64,000 bases of DNA from Ficedula albicollis (Eukaryota > Chordata > Aves > Passeriformes > Muscicapidae): NCBI RefSeq assembly GCF_000247815.1, contig NC_021672.1, positions 69,476,926 to 69,540,925 of the forward strand. The letters are read 5' to 3'. Position numbers and translations under genes: made by a program. The notes below the pieces were generated by a model. That model made no database searches. It was not told where the DNA came from and saw nothing but the letters and a program-made list of their open reading frames with translations. This document shows positions 39,901 through 50,941 of the stretch, piece by piece (the first letter of the stretch is position 1; each line of letters opens with the position of its first letter).

Positions 39901-42900
39901 AAGTAAATAAACATCATCTCCAATGACTGCTGGGCAGCCTCAGATTGAATTAATGCCACACAATAGAAGTGTACTTATAGCAAGAAGTTGAAAGGAATAA
40001 TCCTAGTTCCAGACTGATAAACTGCATACCATGGACAAAAGGAACTGGGGTACAGGAGTTAGTGTAAAAGAAGAAAGGCTACAGTCCTATCCATGAGAAA
40101 GGAGCACACAGTACCTGTGGCTCCACCACAAGCAGCAGCAGACCAATATTCTTGTACTGAAGTTAACAGGGACAGATTACAGAAAGATTTTAGGATTATT
40201 CCAGCTTTTAGACATTTCCCAATCTCCTAACACATATATACGGTCACTTCAGATCACTAATGAAGAAGCTGGAGTGGAAAAAATCCCCCCAAAATCCCCA
40301 CGCCACCCACAGAGGTACAATTTGTGGTAACTTGAAAGGAGAGGAGGAAGGGTTTCCCATTAATGCATTCAGAATCAGTGGTTCTGGTCAGATACCACGG
40401 TGGGAACAGCAGTGTGGGAGGGCCAGCACCACAAAAGGCTGTGCTCAGAAGCTGCATGGGAAACCCACATGCCTGTGATGATAAAGGAGATGATGCCAGA
40501 AAAAAGCAGAATTTCCATCCCCCTCTTTTCCTCCACTCCCAGATGTTCCAAATAATCCTAAATTTCGGGGTGCTGGTTGAGCTCTCAGTAGGACACCTCA
40601 CTCAGTCCTGAGCAGTCATTTGCAGCAGCTGCAGCTCAATTTCATCCTGAACATCCTTCTAGGCAAGGACTGATGAGCATTGAGGTTTTCAGGGGAGGGC
40701 TTTCCTAGAGACACCCGTGCTGCACTGGCTGTCACAGTGCTCTGGGGGATTGCATTGAGGTTTTCAGGGGAGGGCTTTCCTAGCGACACCCGTGCTGCAC
40801 TGGCTGTCACTGTGTTCACAGTGCTCTGGGGGATCTGTCAAAAGCTTTTGTTTCCATTTGCTTTTTAGACTGTCTAAGCCGTCTTGGACAAGCTCCTCTC
40901 CTTTTATCAGCCGTGGGGAAGGATGAGCATTTAGAGTCTGTCCTGCACTACTGCCACCACATGGTATGTTGCACAGAAAGTGACACCTCAGAAACAGGGA
41001 AGAGGTGACATCACATAGAGGGAAAATTCTTCCCTGGCAGATATCAGAGCCACCTTCCATCAGGCTGAGAGTAGGAATATTTCAATGTTTCCTTAGCTAC
41101 AGACAATTAGAAGGCAAGGAACCACCTCCAAAACACAGGCTAGGTTTATTTTGGAGTCTGAACTGTGGGCTCCGAATTCAGCTCCAGAAAATGGTGCTTG
41201 GAGGAGACAGAGGTAAATCAGGAAGAGCCGTGTACAATTCTAGTAAAGGCTAAACAGAACAAGAAATATGCAAACTTTGAACCTGAGGACACACAAAGCA
41301 CTGCCAAAATCAACCTGGTTTAGTTAAAGCCTGAGACAGAGAAAACGTGAAACTGGAATTGCAGGTTGGACACCTCCCAAGCTCAGAGGAGCAGGATCCT
41401 CTGCAGAGGTGCATACACTGCTTACCTGGCATAGGAGGATATCTGACTTCAGCAGCAGCTTGTCCACAGGCCAGGGAGAGCAGGGATTCCCCAGGAGAGC
41501 AAGGCTGAATATCAGCATGCCAGCAGGGAGCAAAAAAAGCCAGGAGTGCAGCTCTAACCTAAGCCATCAGGCAACTCCATGGAGAAAAGGCAGGACTGAA
41601 GGCAAGGCAGGGTGTGAGTGCAGCCCCAGGTGAGGCTGGTCAGGGTCACTGACTATTGTTAGTGCCCTCCTGACCCTGGGATCCAAACTGAGTTTGCTTC
41701 TGGCTGCCTGAGCAACTTGGCAAATGAAGAAATGGGAACATGAACCCTATTTTGTGTTACAAAGGCTTCACCATGGCTGGTCTGTAATCTCTTCTCTACA
41801 CAGCACAGTTTGTGCCATCCAAGTGAGCAGTCTCCCAAGGGAAGGTGGACTTGCTGGCCAGCCCCAGGCAACCCCTGCCTGTAACAAAATACATTCCCAC
41901 CAGTGCTGGAGAGGAGCCTTTCCCTAAAAACTCCAGCTTCCTGTCAGCTGCTGAGATAGATACATTTCTCCCTCCACATGTTCTTTCCAAGATGTGCCCT
42001 GTGTTCCCTAAGCACATGGTTCCCAGGAGCCACAAAGGAAGGACACCCCACAGCTCTCTGCCCCAGTGCTGTAGAAAAGGCTCCAGGGTGTGCTCAGAAT
42101 CAGGCTGGGCTCTTGGTGAGATGGCCAACATCAGTCACTACTGTCTGCAGAGTGCCACCAAGAGATGCTGTCCCACTCAGGCTTGAGAAAGGGTGACTGG
42201 AGCAGGCAGGGCTGCAGACCCCTCTGTGACAGGGGACACGGCCTGTGGAACTGCACAGCACCCATTTACTAAAGGATTGTTTTAACCTGCAGCATTTCTT
42301 GCATTGCAAATATTAACAGATAGCCACGTGCCAGCATTGTCCAGACTGAGACAGCCCTGACAGGCTGCTTATCCCAAGGGAGAGCACTGAGCTGGGCTGG
42401 AGACCAGGTGGGCACAGAAAGTGAGCTGAGGGTGGCAGGGAAGGGAAATGTGCTCAGTGTGTGACTGCGCTCCCTGTTTCAGGACATGAGCAGCATCCTT
42501 CAGCTGGAGGGGAAGAGCACAGCCACTTACTGTGCCGTGATCACCAGTGCTGGGGAGCTCAGCCTTGGCTTGGGAGACATGGACATCCACCAGCAGATAA
42601 CAGAGCAATATGTATGCACTGCCTCAGACCTGTGAGCTTTCCTTGTGAGGAGGAGTGTGGGGGGGTGACAAAGTGGTGGTGTGTGTGCCAGGAGGGAATG
42701 GGTGTGCAGAGGGCAGGGAGACGCTGGGGTTAACCCCAGCCACTGGCCACTGGCACAGCAGCATGACTCTGAGCATAGCTCACCAGAACCCTCTAATCCT
42801 GCTGGCCCAGATGGAGTTTCCATCTGTTTCTGGTTCATAAACATCACCACTGCCATCATCCGTGACATGTAGGCAGAATCCTCTTCATTAACTTGTCCAA

Positions 42901-45900
42901 GCTAATTTATAATTTTGCATCTTAAAGCCAGCAAGAAATCAACCTGATTACAACCCTAACCCATATTTTCTTCCTTTAGGGAAAAGCAAAAAACCAAAAA
43001 AGTGGACAGAACACTGGTTAAAGCAAGTTGTCCTGTTCCATCCCCTTGTTTCTACACGCTGAGTTGTATCAATAGAAACTGTTGCTCTGCACATCCAAAC
43101 ATTCAAAAACATCAGGGAGCATAATGGCAGCAGTGATTAAGGAGTGATTCAGTGAAATCCCCATCACTGCACCCTCCTTTCCTACCCAACCTTTTATTGA
43201 CAGAACAAAAGCCTGTGTTTCATGACTGACAGCAACATGGAAGTTGAGTGCAATTTACTTACCAGTGGCATCTCCATGAGATGGAGCCCTCCTAGGGAAA
43301 AGTCTGGTCATTACTCCCACTTCCATCCCCACCCTGCCTCCCCAAGCCTTGGCACAGAAAACCATTACATGAGAGTTTCATTCTCCTGAGCTTTCCAAAG
43401 CGATCACTGGAAATTCTGAGCCAGTCTTGTGCTGCAAAGTGCATTTTGGCAGCCCCTCTTTCCACCAGGGCTGGCAGAGACACGGGGGGATGCTGCTCCA
43501 CTGCCCAGAGCACTGGCCTGGCACCCCAGCAGGTGGCTGTGCAACCCCAGTGAGCCAAAGGAGGGAACAGCAGCTCTCTGCCCCACTGCCCCGTGTACCC
43601 CATCCCTGTGGTGAGTGGGGCCAGGATAAAACACTCTGCAGAAAAACCTGCAGAGAGGACATCCAAATGACACACAGAGTGAGCAATATACAGCAGCATT
43701 CCATTTCCCTGCAGTGGTCCAGTGAGGAGCAGCAGTTCTCCTCCTCTGCTGGAGTTGAGTCCAACTCTTCATGGCCAGGAGCAGAGGAAGGAGAAGGGGA
43801 GGATGAAGCAAATGGAAAAATCCATTTTCCTTAGGGAATCACTCTTTTAGGTTCCTGCCTGCACCTAAAGGCTGGAATACAAGTCAAAATCCTACATCAG
43901 CTCTGACTAGCAGTGGTTTTGTCCCTCTGCAATGACTCAGGCTGTCTCTCCTGTGTGTCCTGGATTTTAACCAGGTGTCCCAGTTCAAGGAGAAGCTGTG
44001 TCAGGCCCCACTTGTTTGCATGGATGGAAACGTGCCTCTCTCCACTATTCAGTACGTCTGCCAGCTAGCGAGAGAGCAGCAGCTAGCAGGTAAGGAGAGC
44101 TTCACAGCATGTGTGCCAAGAGAGCCCAGGCACATCCTGCTGCCTGCTGGAGACACCCCCTTACTGTCTGACATGCCAGCACCTCTTGCTCTACTCTGCC
44201 ACTCTGCTCCAAATGGATAAAACATTTCAGATTTCGCTGGAGTTTTCCTCTTTTCGCTGCTGAACCACATTTCCTGAGGCAGGGTTGGTAAAGCCCTTGA
44301 GCACTGCCAGAAGGCCAGGGAGTGCTGCTCTCTGAGCCTTTAGATCTCAATGTGAGTGGCAATTTGAGCACTTCTGCCAGTTGGAGCAGAAATACAGTTT
44401 GCTGCTCTTTAGATCTCAATGTGAGTGGCAATTTGAGCGCTTCTGCCAGTTTGAGCAGAAATACAGTTTGCAGAAAAACTGCTAAAGCATCTTTTGAGAG
44501 GAATTCTCTCTCATTCCCATAAAATAAATGGGGACCTTTCAGAAGGGTTCCTAAACCTTTGGAGTTACACCTTCCTTTTTAAAAGCAAATCCCAAAGAAG
44601 GACACAGTGATCTAAAAACCTGGCAGAGGCTCCAAAGCCAGCTAATTGGAGTAACAAAAGTGGGATGTGGTGGTATCATCCAGAGCCAGAAGCAGCTGCC
44701 TCATTTCTGAACACTGAGAAGGAAACCTTGGGAGATGTTGTCCCAGGTTTGGGGGGAACAATATTTAAGTATCTCATAATTTAAAGGCGTAACTCCTGCT
44801 CTGACACAGAGACTAATTAATTAATTAATGAACTAACAATTGCTTTGTTGTTTTGAAGTGTGCTATGAGCCAACAGATGAGAACAAAGCCTCTAAGCCAT
44901 TCCTGTCAGACAGCTGGAAAGCACTCACATACATTTCCCCCAACCTGCAAGAGCTGAGAGCAATAAATCGGACCCTGGGGAACCCTCTGCCAGCAGGTAT
45001 TGAATACTTAGAAGGGCCAGTCAGACTGTTAGATGACCTAGATCCTGGAGAAGAGCATTTTCTGCTCCAGCCCCTGATACAGGGCAAATTGGGTTATAAC
45101 ATAGTGGGGATTCATAAGTGCTCATGGTATTTTGCACCTTACTGCCATTTCTGTGTGGACTGACAACCTGTCAGAGACCACAGCAGCCCTGGGGTGGCTC
45201 CTTGACCAAAACCAGAGACCCCATTTGGCTCACTTCATCACCTAAACAGGAGCAATACCTGGTTTGTCAATGTGTCCCTGAAAGAGGACACCTGTCCCAG
45301 CAGTACCACCCTTTGCAGGAATGAGCACCCCACCAAATGCAGATGGAAATCCAACAGCACTGAAACGAGGGAGCCATGTTTCAAGGCAGCTTTTTGGTCT
45401 CTACAGACATTGAGAGTTGGGTTCCTCAGCACAAAAGTACAGTGTGGAAGTATAACTCTGGAGAATTCCATGTTTCCCATAATATAAAGATAAAAAAAAG
45501 TTACTAACCATATTTCAGAAGTGGCTACCTAACCACTTGTGGTGGTTATGGTGGCTACCATAAATAGTAGTAGAAGTGCTCACAGAAAGGCTGGTTGAGG
45601 ACCTTTGCATTCAGAGCCCATTTTTCCCTCTTCTCTCTCTCAAGAGCTGCCATCCAGGCTGGAGGATGTTATCCAGGCTGCAGTGGCCCTGGCCTGCCCT
45701 TTGCTGGCCCACCTGCACTGTGTGCTGGTGACCCTCGGTGCTCATGGTGTCCTGCTGTGTGGGAAGAGCCTGGGAGGGAGCATCTCCCTTTATCCAGGAG
45801 CTGATGAGCAGGTAAGGGCATGCAGAACCAGCTCTGAGCTCTCAGCTCTCTTCCTTGCACCATATGGCACTGTTGCTATTTCTGGTGGCATGGCAGCAGT

Positions 45901-48900
45901 CCTGGGAAGCACAGCATCGCTGCTGGAAAATGTTTGTGTTTTGGGGGGTGGAGCACACAGCTCTGAAAGAAATTCAAGTTGTCTGTCCCTATGCTGCTGG
46001 CTCCTAGCAGCAGTGTTTGGAATCAGCTAGAATTAAAAGTGCTGGTGTGAATATTCATGAGCTCGAGCTTCATTTGCAGGAAGCTTCATTTAAATGATCG
46101 AAGTGTGAAAAAAGATTATTGCCTTTTTTTCAGCCTTTTCTTTTTTTTTTTTTTTCCCCATCCATGAGGATCTGGCATCAGGTGCATCAGGCTTTACCAG
46201 CTCGGGCAATTCCCACTAATTTCCCTTCCCTTCCCTGCCCCTACAGGCTGCTGCTGCCAGGCTCTGTGCTGCCCACTTCCCTGCCATCCCCATCAGCAGG
46301 GAGGAGATAGTCAACGTCTCAGGAGCTGGTGACAGGTACATCTCTGCTGCTTTGTCCTCTCCAGCTGCATGTGAAAGGGCCATAATCGGATTCCTTTGAA
46401 ATTCCACTGGAAAAGCAACTGCTGCTTGAGGAAGAGACACTAAGGAATGTGAGAACAGGGCTGGTTACAGTGCAAAGCTCGCTAAAAGTGTCCCCCCCCC
46501 GAGCATCTTGGAAGCCAGGCTTGCCATTATTAGTTTTTCTTTTCTTCAAAATCCAAGCCTTTCCTGGCAATCTAAGAATTCTGAATTACTCCAGGCTGAG
46601 CTGCTAAAAGCAGAGTAAACCACCTTACATCAAAGCTGTCTTACTAACTAACTGCCTTACTTCCACACTTCTCCAATGCAAGTGGAGCTGCCACTCAAGA
46701 GCTAAAATGGCCCTGTAAAAGCACTTCATCAGGTTCTGCATTTGCCTCTGGCAATTTTGAAGCTCTTGCTTCAAAAGAGTCTGCTGTATAATTCGCCTGG
46801 CTGTTCCCACAATGCCATACATAGAAGTGGGAAATGACAGCTATTATTCCTAGCCCCGGTGATCAATTCTCAGTCTGTCAGAGTAATATTTTATTATGCT
46901 CCTTGTTAACTTGACAAACTATATGTAGCAGTCAGGTTGTTTTTTTTTTCTTCTTGCTTGCAGTAATTGATTCTGTCCTTTCATTGCCTTGGGCTGCACC
47001 AAAAGTCTCTATGTGACAGATATTTCCTTTTCCCTTTCTACTCTTACCTAGCAATAACTCAACACAGCAACACTTCTTTTTTCTCTGATCAGTGTCCAGA
47101 ATGAAAAGGTTTTTGTGGTTTGGTTTTTTTTAAAAACATAGAGAGTCCTCATTATTTTGCTTAAAACCAATCAATGACTTCTTGCCAAGCTCACTTAACA
47201 CTAGGGCATGCTGTTTGTGTCCCAGATCAGCTCTGAGATGAGCTGACTGCAACTGCAAGCTGGTCTCCTCCAAAGAAGACCAAATGGTTGTTTGGAGCAA
47301 TAGATGCAGAAACATCAGAGGAATGGGGGCTGGAGGAGCCTCGTGGGGTCAGTCTGACCTAAGGAAAGCTCAGCTTTGCTCACTGCCTCGGGCAGGTGTC
47401 CCACAGCCTCCCCTCTGCACCATCTGCTCACCAAGTACAAACACAAGTGCTCCTTACTGCAGGACAAATTTTTTTTTTCTAGAGGCTAATGTGAACAAAA
47501 CATCTTCCTTAGGGGTTCCTTTCCCTTTTTAAAATTCCAGGGAAGACCAAAGGTGAGATAAAATATGCCACTGCCAAGCACCTCCACTGAGTTACACTGG
47601 GGAACTTGGAAGGTTGTTTTTCCTTCCAAACCTGTCTAAAAGCCTGGGGTCCATTACTGCTCCCATTCCTGGATAACCTGCAAATTCCTCTCCCCAGAGT
47701 CCCCAAGGCCATGTGGGAGAATTTTCATAGTCCCCTTGTTCATCCAGGGTTTTTCTTCCTAATAACCCCAGCTGCTCCCCTGAACTCTGGAAATCCCTGC
47801 TCTACAGAGGGAGAGTGCCAGAAATGCCAGGAGAAATGCCAGGACACTGCAGTGCCATACAAGCCATCTCCACAGCACATAAACTGGTTATGTCTCCCAA
47901 GCCCAGCCTGGTGGCACTTTAAAAAGGACTTGAGAAACACAGAATGGTTTGGGTTGGAAGGGACCTTCAGTGTTCATCGAGTTTGAACTCTTCTGCAACC
48001 AGCAGGGACATCTTCAACTAGATCAGGCTGCTCAGAGCCCCACCCAGCCAGGGATGGGGCATCCACCACCTCTGTGGGCAAACATGTCTCAGCAGCCTCA
48101 TTGTAAATAATTTTTCCCTAATATCTAAAATGTAATCAAAATGTCTTTCCCAGCTTAGCCCCCATGAACATTCACACTTTAGAAGCACTGGTCAGTGCAG
48201 GAGCAGTGGCCCAAGGGCACCTCATGGCTCCCCTCCACCCTGTGGCTCCTGTGCAGCTCCAGAGATCTGAGCCTGTGTGCAGTGTCTGTTTGCTCCTTGC
48301 CCCCAGCTCCCATGACAACCTAACACCACAAGCCCACACATGGCATTGCTAGGGGATGCTCCCCCAAATATTTACTCTCAACTCCCAGGGCTGTTGAGAG
48401 ATTGAACACTCTGTGGAAGTCATAATCTTCTGTGCCTTTGTTATGGATAAAAAGATATAATTGATGTAATTAGGTGGAGTGCACAATAAGGGCTCCTTTT
48501 ACCTTCCCCATGGATGTGCTTATTAATCCTCCCTGCCATCACATTTTCCTGTCCTTGCTTCTTCCTCTAAAACATGATTGTCTTCTCTGTTCTGTTTTCC
48601 TTCTCCTTTATCCTCTCCTGGTTTCTGAACATTGCTGTGAATAGAGTAGTTGCTCCCAATCTATCCCAAACATTGCACTCATACACATCACTTTTACTGG
48701 GAAATCTCAAATGAAAAACCACAGCAAATGCTTCCCAAACATCTGACTTTCCAATGTAATTTCAGCTTTGGATTTCTTTTCCCTAGCTGTGCCTGTTGTC
48801 CCTCTCACATAGATACAGAAACTTTATCTCTCACCCCATCCAACCCTTTGGGGAGAGGAGGCACCAATATAACAGGGACATAATGAGGCACCAACAAAGA

Positions 48901-49459
48901 GCACAGAAGTGACAAAATAACTGGAGAGCAGGGGAAAATGTGATTCTTCACTTCCTAGGCTCCTTTCTTTTCTCCTGCCTCACCTGGAAAACCAAAGGGA
49001 ATAGAAAATGTGGAACAAGAGGAAGTACCTCAGCTTCTCAAATGGGAAGAACAAAAAATGCAAATAAGTGACACTACTTGGTACTCTAAAAATAGACACA
49101 GAGAAAGCAAACCCCATTCATTGTAACCTCAGCCTTCCTGTGTGACATATTCTGTCATACTCATATTCTGCTGTAAGTGCTGTTTGGGATCCAAATGAAA
49201 GCTCTTACAAATGAACAGCCACATTCCTCCCATGCTCACAACCTCATTTTTCTCCCTCCACAGCTTAATGGCAGGAATCCTTGCAGGGATGCTTGCTGGA
49301 CACGAGACAGGCACGTGTGTGAGGATGGGTCTGCTGGCTGCCAGCCTGTCTCTCCGTTCCTACGAGCCCATTTCCCCAGAAATCAGCACTTCCAGTGTCA
49401 GCCAGGAGCAAGTCCAGAGCAGGAGCTGGCCAGAGGTGAAGTTATGGAATATGGACTAG
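27465..49459 (+). CDS. Bifunctional pseudouridine-5'-phosphate glycosidase / pseudouridine kinase
   Basis: A fused pseudouridine-degrading enzyme, as in fungal C1861.05-type proteins. Residues about 36-320 are PsuG-like; the remaining 351 visible residues are a PfkB-family kinase. The kinase would make pseudouridine 5'-phosphate and the glycosidase would split it to uracil and ribose 5-phosphate. Four residues aligned with the E. coli PsuG catalytic residues (Glu31, Lys93, Asp149, Lys166) are Glu52, Lys113, Asp169 and Lys186; the spacings 61, 56 and 17 match the bacterial 62, 56 and 17. Kinase motifs are '[13 protein letters not shown]', '[15 protein letters not shown]' and 'SGAGDSLMAG' with its catalytic Asp. 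The 17 visible exons (about 671 residues) splice in phase except across visible exons 8 and 9, where a short interdomain exon seems missing. The first ATG used is 27,484; the N-terminus resembles a peroxisomal or mitochondrial targeting signal. No official symbol is known to me. Confidence 0.93.
27933..28047 (+). CDS. Pseudouridine gene exon 2 (PsuG active-site Glu)
   Basis: Encodes '[18 protein letters not shown]' and '[19 protein letters not shown]', which holds the conserved ESTIIxHG motif of pseudouridine-5'-phosphate glycosidases (Glu52 here). The donor GAG|GTGCTG is weak beyond GT but the phase fits exon 3. Confidence 0.92.
29327..29501 (+). CDS. Pseudouridine gene exon 3 (PsuG Lys/RRD motif)
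   Basis: Encodes '[20 protein letters not shown]' through '[15 protein letters not shown]'. Lys113 in the KVSRRD motif corresponds to Lys93 of E. coli PsuG. Acceptor TTTCAG, donor CAG|GTATGG, phase 0. Confidence 0.95.
29915..29975 (-). mobile_element. CR1 LINE 3'-end fragment (antisense, short)
   Basis: 'CACAGAATATTCTGAGTTGG' followed by 'AAGGGACCCACAAGGACTAT' is the classic antisense CR1 3' end. Only about 60 bases remain, inside an intron of the pseudouridine gene. Confidence 0.8.
30096..30207 (+). CDS. Pseudouridine gene exon 4 (glycine-rich substrate loops)
   Basis: Encodes '[20 protein letters not shown]' and '[17 protein letters not shown]', both characteristic PsuG motifs. Acceptor AACAG, donor AACA|GTAAGA. 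Confidence 0.95.
31163..31269 (+). CDS. Pseudouridine gene exon 5 (PsuG metal-site Asp and Schiff-base Lys)
   Basis: Encodes '[20 protein letters not shown]' then '[15 protein letters not shown]'. Asp169 and Lys186 align with Asp149 and the Schiff-base Lys166 of E. coli PsuG, with identical 17-residue spacing. Donor CTG|GTAGGT. Confidence 0.95.
32084..32210 (+). CDS. Pseudouridine gene exon 6
   Basis: Encodes '[20 protein letters not shown]' and '[20 protein letters not shown]', the conserved PsuG segment with TxGVxVxxFG. Donor ATTG|GTGTGT, phase 1. Confidence 0.94.
32526..32562 (+). repeat. A/G-rich simple repeat
   Basis: Runs of A with interspersed GAGAGAGA, intronic. Confidence 0.6.
32757..32877 (+). 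CDS. Pseudouridine gene exon 7
   Basis: Encodes '[20 protein letters not shown]' and a helix '[13 protein letters not shown]'. Typical PsuG 'LGLxxGxLIAxP' segment. Donor CCAG|GTGAGA. Confidence 0.93.
33152..33268 (+). CDS. Pseudouridine gene exon 8 (3' boundary uncertain)
   Basis: Encodes '[20 protein letters not shown]' then 'TDGKSLDSS', the PsuG VTPFLL motif. The next residues 'ILLLM' resemble the conserved N-I-A-L helix, so I extend the exon to the GT at 33,269. A GT at 33,238 is an alternative end. Neither phase joins the next visible exon, so an exon is probably missing in between. Confidence 0.75.
33895..33968. repeat. 74-base poly-C run
   Basis: A perfect run of 74 C preceded by a run of ten A. 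It is the second such run in the window and probably also an assembly or read artefact. It lies in the intron where a coding exon appears to be missing. Confidence 0.85.
34199..34318 (+). repeat. 60-bp two-copy tandem duplication
   Basis: 'GTACTTGTCCCTAAAGGATT' occurs at 34,199 and 34,259; the copies are nearly identical (one C/T difference seen). Confidence 0.92.
34315..34458 (+). repeat. 72-bp two-copy tandem duplication
   Basis: 'TATTTCCTCCTTTCTCCCTC' occurs at 34,315 and 34,387 with two visible substitutions. It abuts the preceding 60-bp duplication. Confidence 0.92.
35782..35841 (+). CDS. Pseudouridine gene exon 9 (start of PfkB kinase)
   Basis: Exactly 20 codons, '[20 protein letters not shown]', the N-terminal strand and NxD motif of PfkB carbohydrate kinases. 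Phase 0 at both ends; donor CTG|GTACTG. Confidence 0.93.
36223..36276 (+). repeat. (CA)n microsatellite with A/C-rich tail
   Basis: Seven to eight CA units followed by AACCAACC and AAACCC A-rich sequence. Confidence 0.8.
36352..36606 (+). pseudogene. Unidentified open frame, possible processed-pseudogene fragment
   Basis: An 84-codon frame reading '[20 protein letters not shown]' and '[20 protein letters not shown]', more protein-like than other chance frames in this intron. No splice sites frame it and no homologue is recognised. It could equally be chance. Confidence 0.15.
39571..39637 (+). CDS. Pseudouridine gene exon 10 (PfkB signature 1, first part)
   Basis: Encodes '[20 protein letters not shown]', the substrate-binding glycine-rich segment of PfkB kinases. 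Phase 1 donor GCAG|GTGCCT. Confidence 0.94.
40678..40834 (+). repeat. 74-bp two-copy tandem duplication
   Basis: 'GCATTGAGGTTTTCAGGGGA' occurs at 40,678 and 40,752. Copy 2 carries an extra 9-10 bases ('TGTGTTCAC'). It sits about 35 bp before the acceptor of the next exon. Confidence 0.9.
40869..40963 (+). CDS. Pseudouridine gene exon 11
   Basis: Encodes '[20 protein letters not shown]' and '[11 protein letters not shown]', the AxxLxRLGxxxxLxSxxGxD segment of PfkB kinases. Donor ATG|GTATGT. Confidence 0.95.
42483..42611 (+). CDS. Pseudouridine gene exon 12
   Basis: 43 codons starting '[20 protein letters not shown]' and ending '[12 protein letters not shown]'; the TATYCAVI strand contacts substrate in PfkB kinases. 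Phase 0 at both ends. Confidence 0.95.
43975..44089 (+). CDS. Pseudouridine gene exon 13
   Basis: Encodes '[20 protein letters not shown]' and '[17 protein letters not shown]', the 'DGN(L/V)P' region of PsuK-type kinases. Donor GCAG|GTAAGG. Confidence 0.95.
44339..44472 (+). repeat. 69-bp two-copy tandem duplication
   Basis: 'TTTAGATCTCAATGTGAGTG' occurs at 44,339 and 44,408 with a few substitutions. It is intronic in the pseudouridine gene. Confidence 0.9.
44859..44996 (+). CDS. Pseudouridine gene exon 14
   Basis: Encodes '[20 protein letters not shown]' and '[18 protein letters not shown]'. The EPTD and SPNxxEL motifs are typical of PfkB kinases of the pseudouridine/ribokinase group. The acceptor is preceded by TTGTTGTTTTGAAG. 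Confidence 0.95.
45645..45811 (+). CDS. Pseudouridine gene exon 15
   Basis: Encodes '[20 protein letters not shown]' and '[15 protein letters not shown]', the VTLGxxGVLL strand before the ATP site. Donor CAG|GTAAGG, phase 0. Confidence 0.95.
46247..46335 (+). CDS. Pseudouridine gene exon 16 (PfkB signature 2)
   Basis: Encodes '[20 protein letters not shown]' and 'VSGAGD', containing the catalytic base Asp of PfkB kinases; the motif is completed by exon 17 as GAGDSLMAG. Confidence 0.95.
47935..48135 (-). mobile_element. CR1 LINE 3'-end fragment (antisense)
   Basis: About 200 bases in the orientation commonly seen for antisense CR1: 'AGAATGGTTTGGGTTGGAAG', 'GGGACATCTTCAACTAGATC', 'CAGGGATGGGGCATCCACCA' and 'TTCCCTAATATCTAAAATGT'. 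It lies in the last intron of the pseudouridine gene. Confidence 0.9.
49264..49459 (+). CDS. Pseudouridine gene exon 17 (C-terminus, stop)
   Basis: Starts '[20 protein letters not shown]', then a variable tail ending 'KLWNMD' and TAG. No C-terminal SKL-type peroxisomal signal is present. The last intron is about 2.9 kb. Confidence 0.95.
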
Positions 49460-50823
49460 GACACGGTGGCTTTCTCATCTGTCACCTCACTGCAGTCACA
49501 GCATTCCTATTTTCAGGAACTGGGCTGTGTTTTGAGCTTTGAGAACAGTCATCTGCTTGGTCCTGAGTAAATCCTCAGGAAAGGAGGCCCCAACCCAGGG
49601 AAATTCTGTGGGTCTTTCAGACCTCCTGGTTTTCCAACCTCCAAGCCTTCTAGATTTTCTACTGAGGGAATTTTTTTCCCTCCACCTTGTGTCACTGTTG
49701 TCCATTATCACAGTAGCTCCTCTGTCATTGATTCCTGGATCTTCAGTCCCTTCAGCTGGGCCCAGCAGCAGCCTCTGCTCTTGCTGCTTACTCTTTGCTA
49801 TCCGAGAGGTCCCATGGATCACACCCTGTGGTGGGGTGCAGCTGGCAGGAATGTGACACTGCAGGATAACTCATCCATCTTCCCAAGCCTGCCAGCACAC
49901 ACCACACCTTCGTGCTCTGAAGTCCAATGCCCCTGGAGAAAGTAGGCAAGACAAAGTAAAGAAGAGTGACCAGGGGCCAGCTGGTGGCCTTTAAAAGATG
50001 ACAGCCCCTTGTTCCATATGCTTTCCTCTGAACTTGGGGCTTCCTTCCTTCTTCAGTCCCAAGTATCAAGTCTGAAGTGAGAGAGATCAGAGGGAGCCAA
50101 AGCATGTCCCATGGAAGCAATGAGGAAAAGTCACCTTCCCTCTCTAAGCAGGTAACGTGCACAGGATGCAACTGTGGGTGCCAACAGATCAATGAACACT
50201 GAAACTCATTAAAACTGATTTCTTGTAGAGTTGGGTCTTGGTGCTGGCTGGTTCTTGAACCTGACTGATAGTAAACCTGGAGTACAGACTCACCCTCCAT
50301 TTCATCCAGAGACCACTGTCAGGGAGGCTCCTTGGCTGAGCAGCAGATCCCTGGTGTCTGACACAGCACTGAGGTCAAAAGCTTGATCAGGGCAGCTCTA
50401 ACACCACTGCCCTGGGTGGGCTCTGCTGTCTAACAAGTGAGCTCCCACTGCAATGGATGGAGACATTAACTGGGTGCTTTCCTCTACCTGAGACTACTCC
50501 CACCAGGCTCATAGCAGCCCCTTCCCTCTGAGCCCACCACCTTTCCATCAGACACACAAACATTTACCATCAGCTCTCCCTTTACCAAGACACTGCTTGC
50601 AGCTGTGCTTCAGCTGAAAGATTCTGTGCTCAGATGCCATGCACCCACGTGTGCACCCCAAGCAGGGACAGGGTGGCTGTGGCAGGAGGGTGCTGAGATG
50701 TTTGGGAGCACAAGGGAGGGGGATTGGAGCCCAGGTAAGCAGCTGGGTTTGCTCACAGGCTGGGAGGTGGGACACAGCAGGGGCGGGGGAAAAGGGCTGT
50801 GCCCCCAGGGTACGTCCCTGCGC
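49460..50823 (+). other. 3' UTR of the pseudouridine gene and intergenic spacer
   Basis: No exon or repeat family recognised. An ATTAAA at 50,208-50,213 is the best candidate poly(A) signal for the pseudouridine gene, implying a UTR of about 750 bases. The right end is GC-rich and forms the promoter of the next gene. Confidence 0.45.
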
Positions 50824-50831
50824 TATAAAAA
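50781..50831 (+). promoter_or_regulatory. GC-box and TATA-box promoter of the secreted-peptide gene
   Basis: A GGGCGGGG box at 50,781-50,788 and TATAAAAA at 50,824-50,831 lie 36 bp apart. A start site about 30 bases after the TATA box would give a 5' UTR of about 87 bases before the ATG at 50,942. Such focused promoters are common in genes for hormones and other regulated secreted products. Confidence 0.6.
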
Positions 50832-50941
50832 TTACCTTGCCTGGATCCAGAGTCAGGGGGGAAAAGCAGCTTTCACCTCTGCTACTGACTCCAACAGCCT
50901 TGTCCAGGCAGGAGGACCCTGAGCAAAGGCAGGACCTGAGG

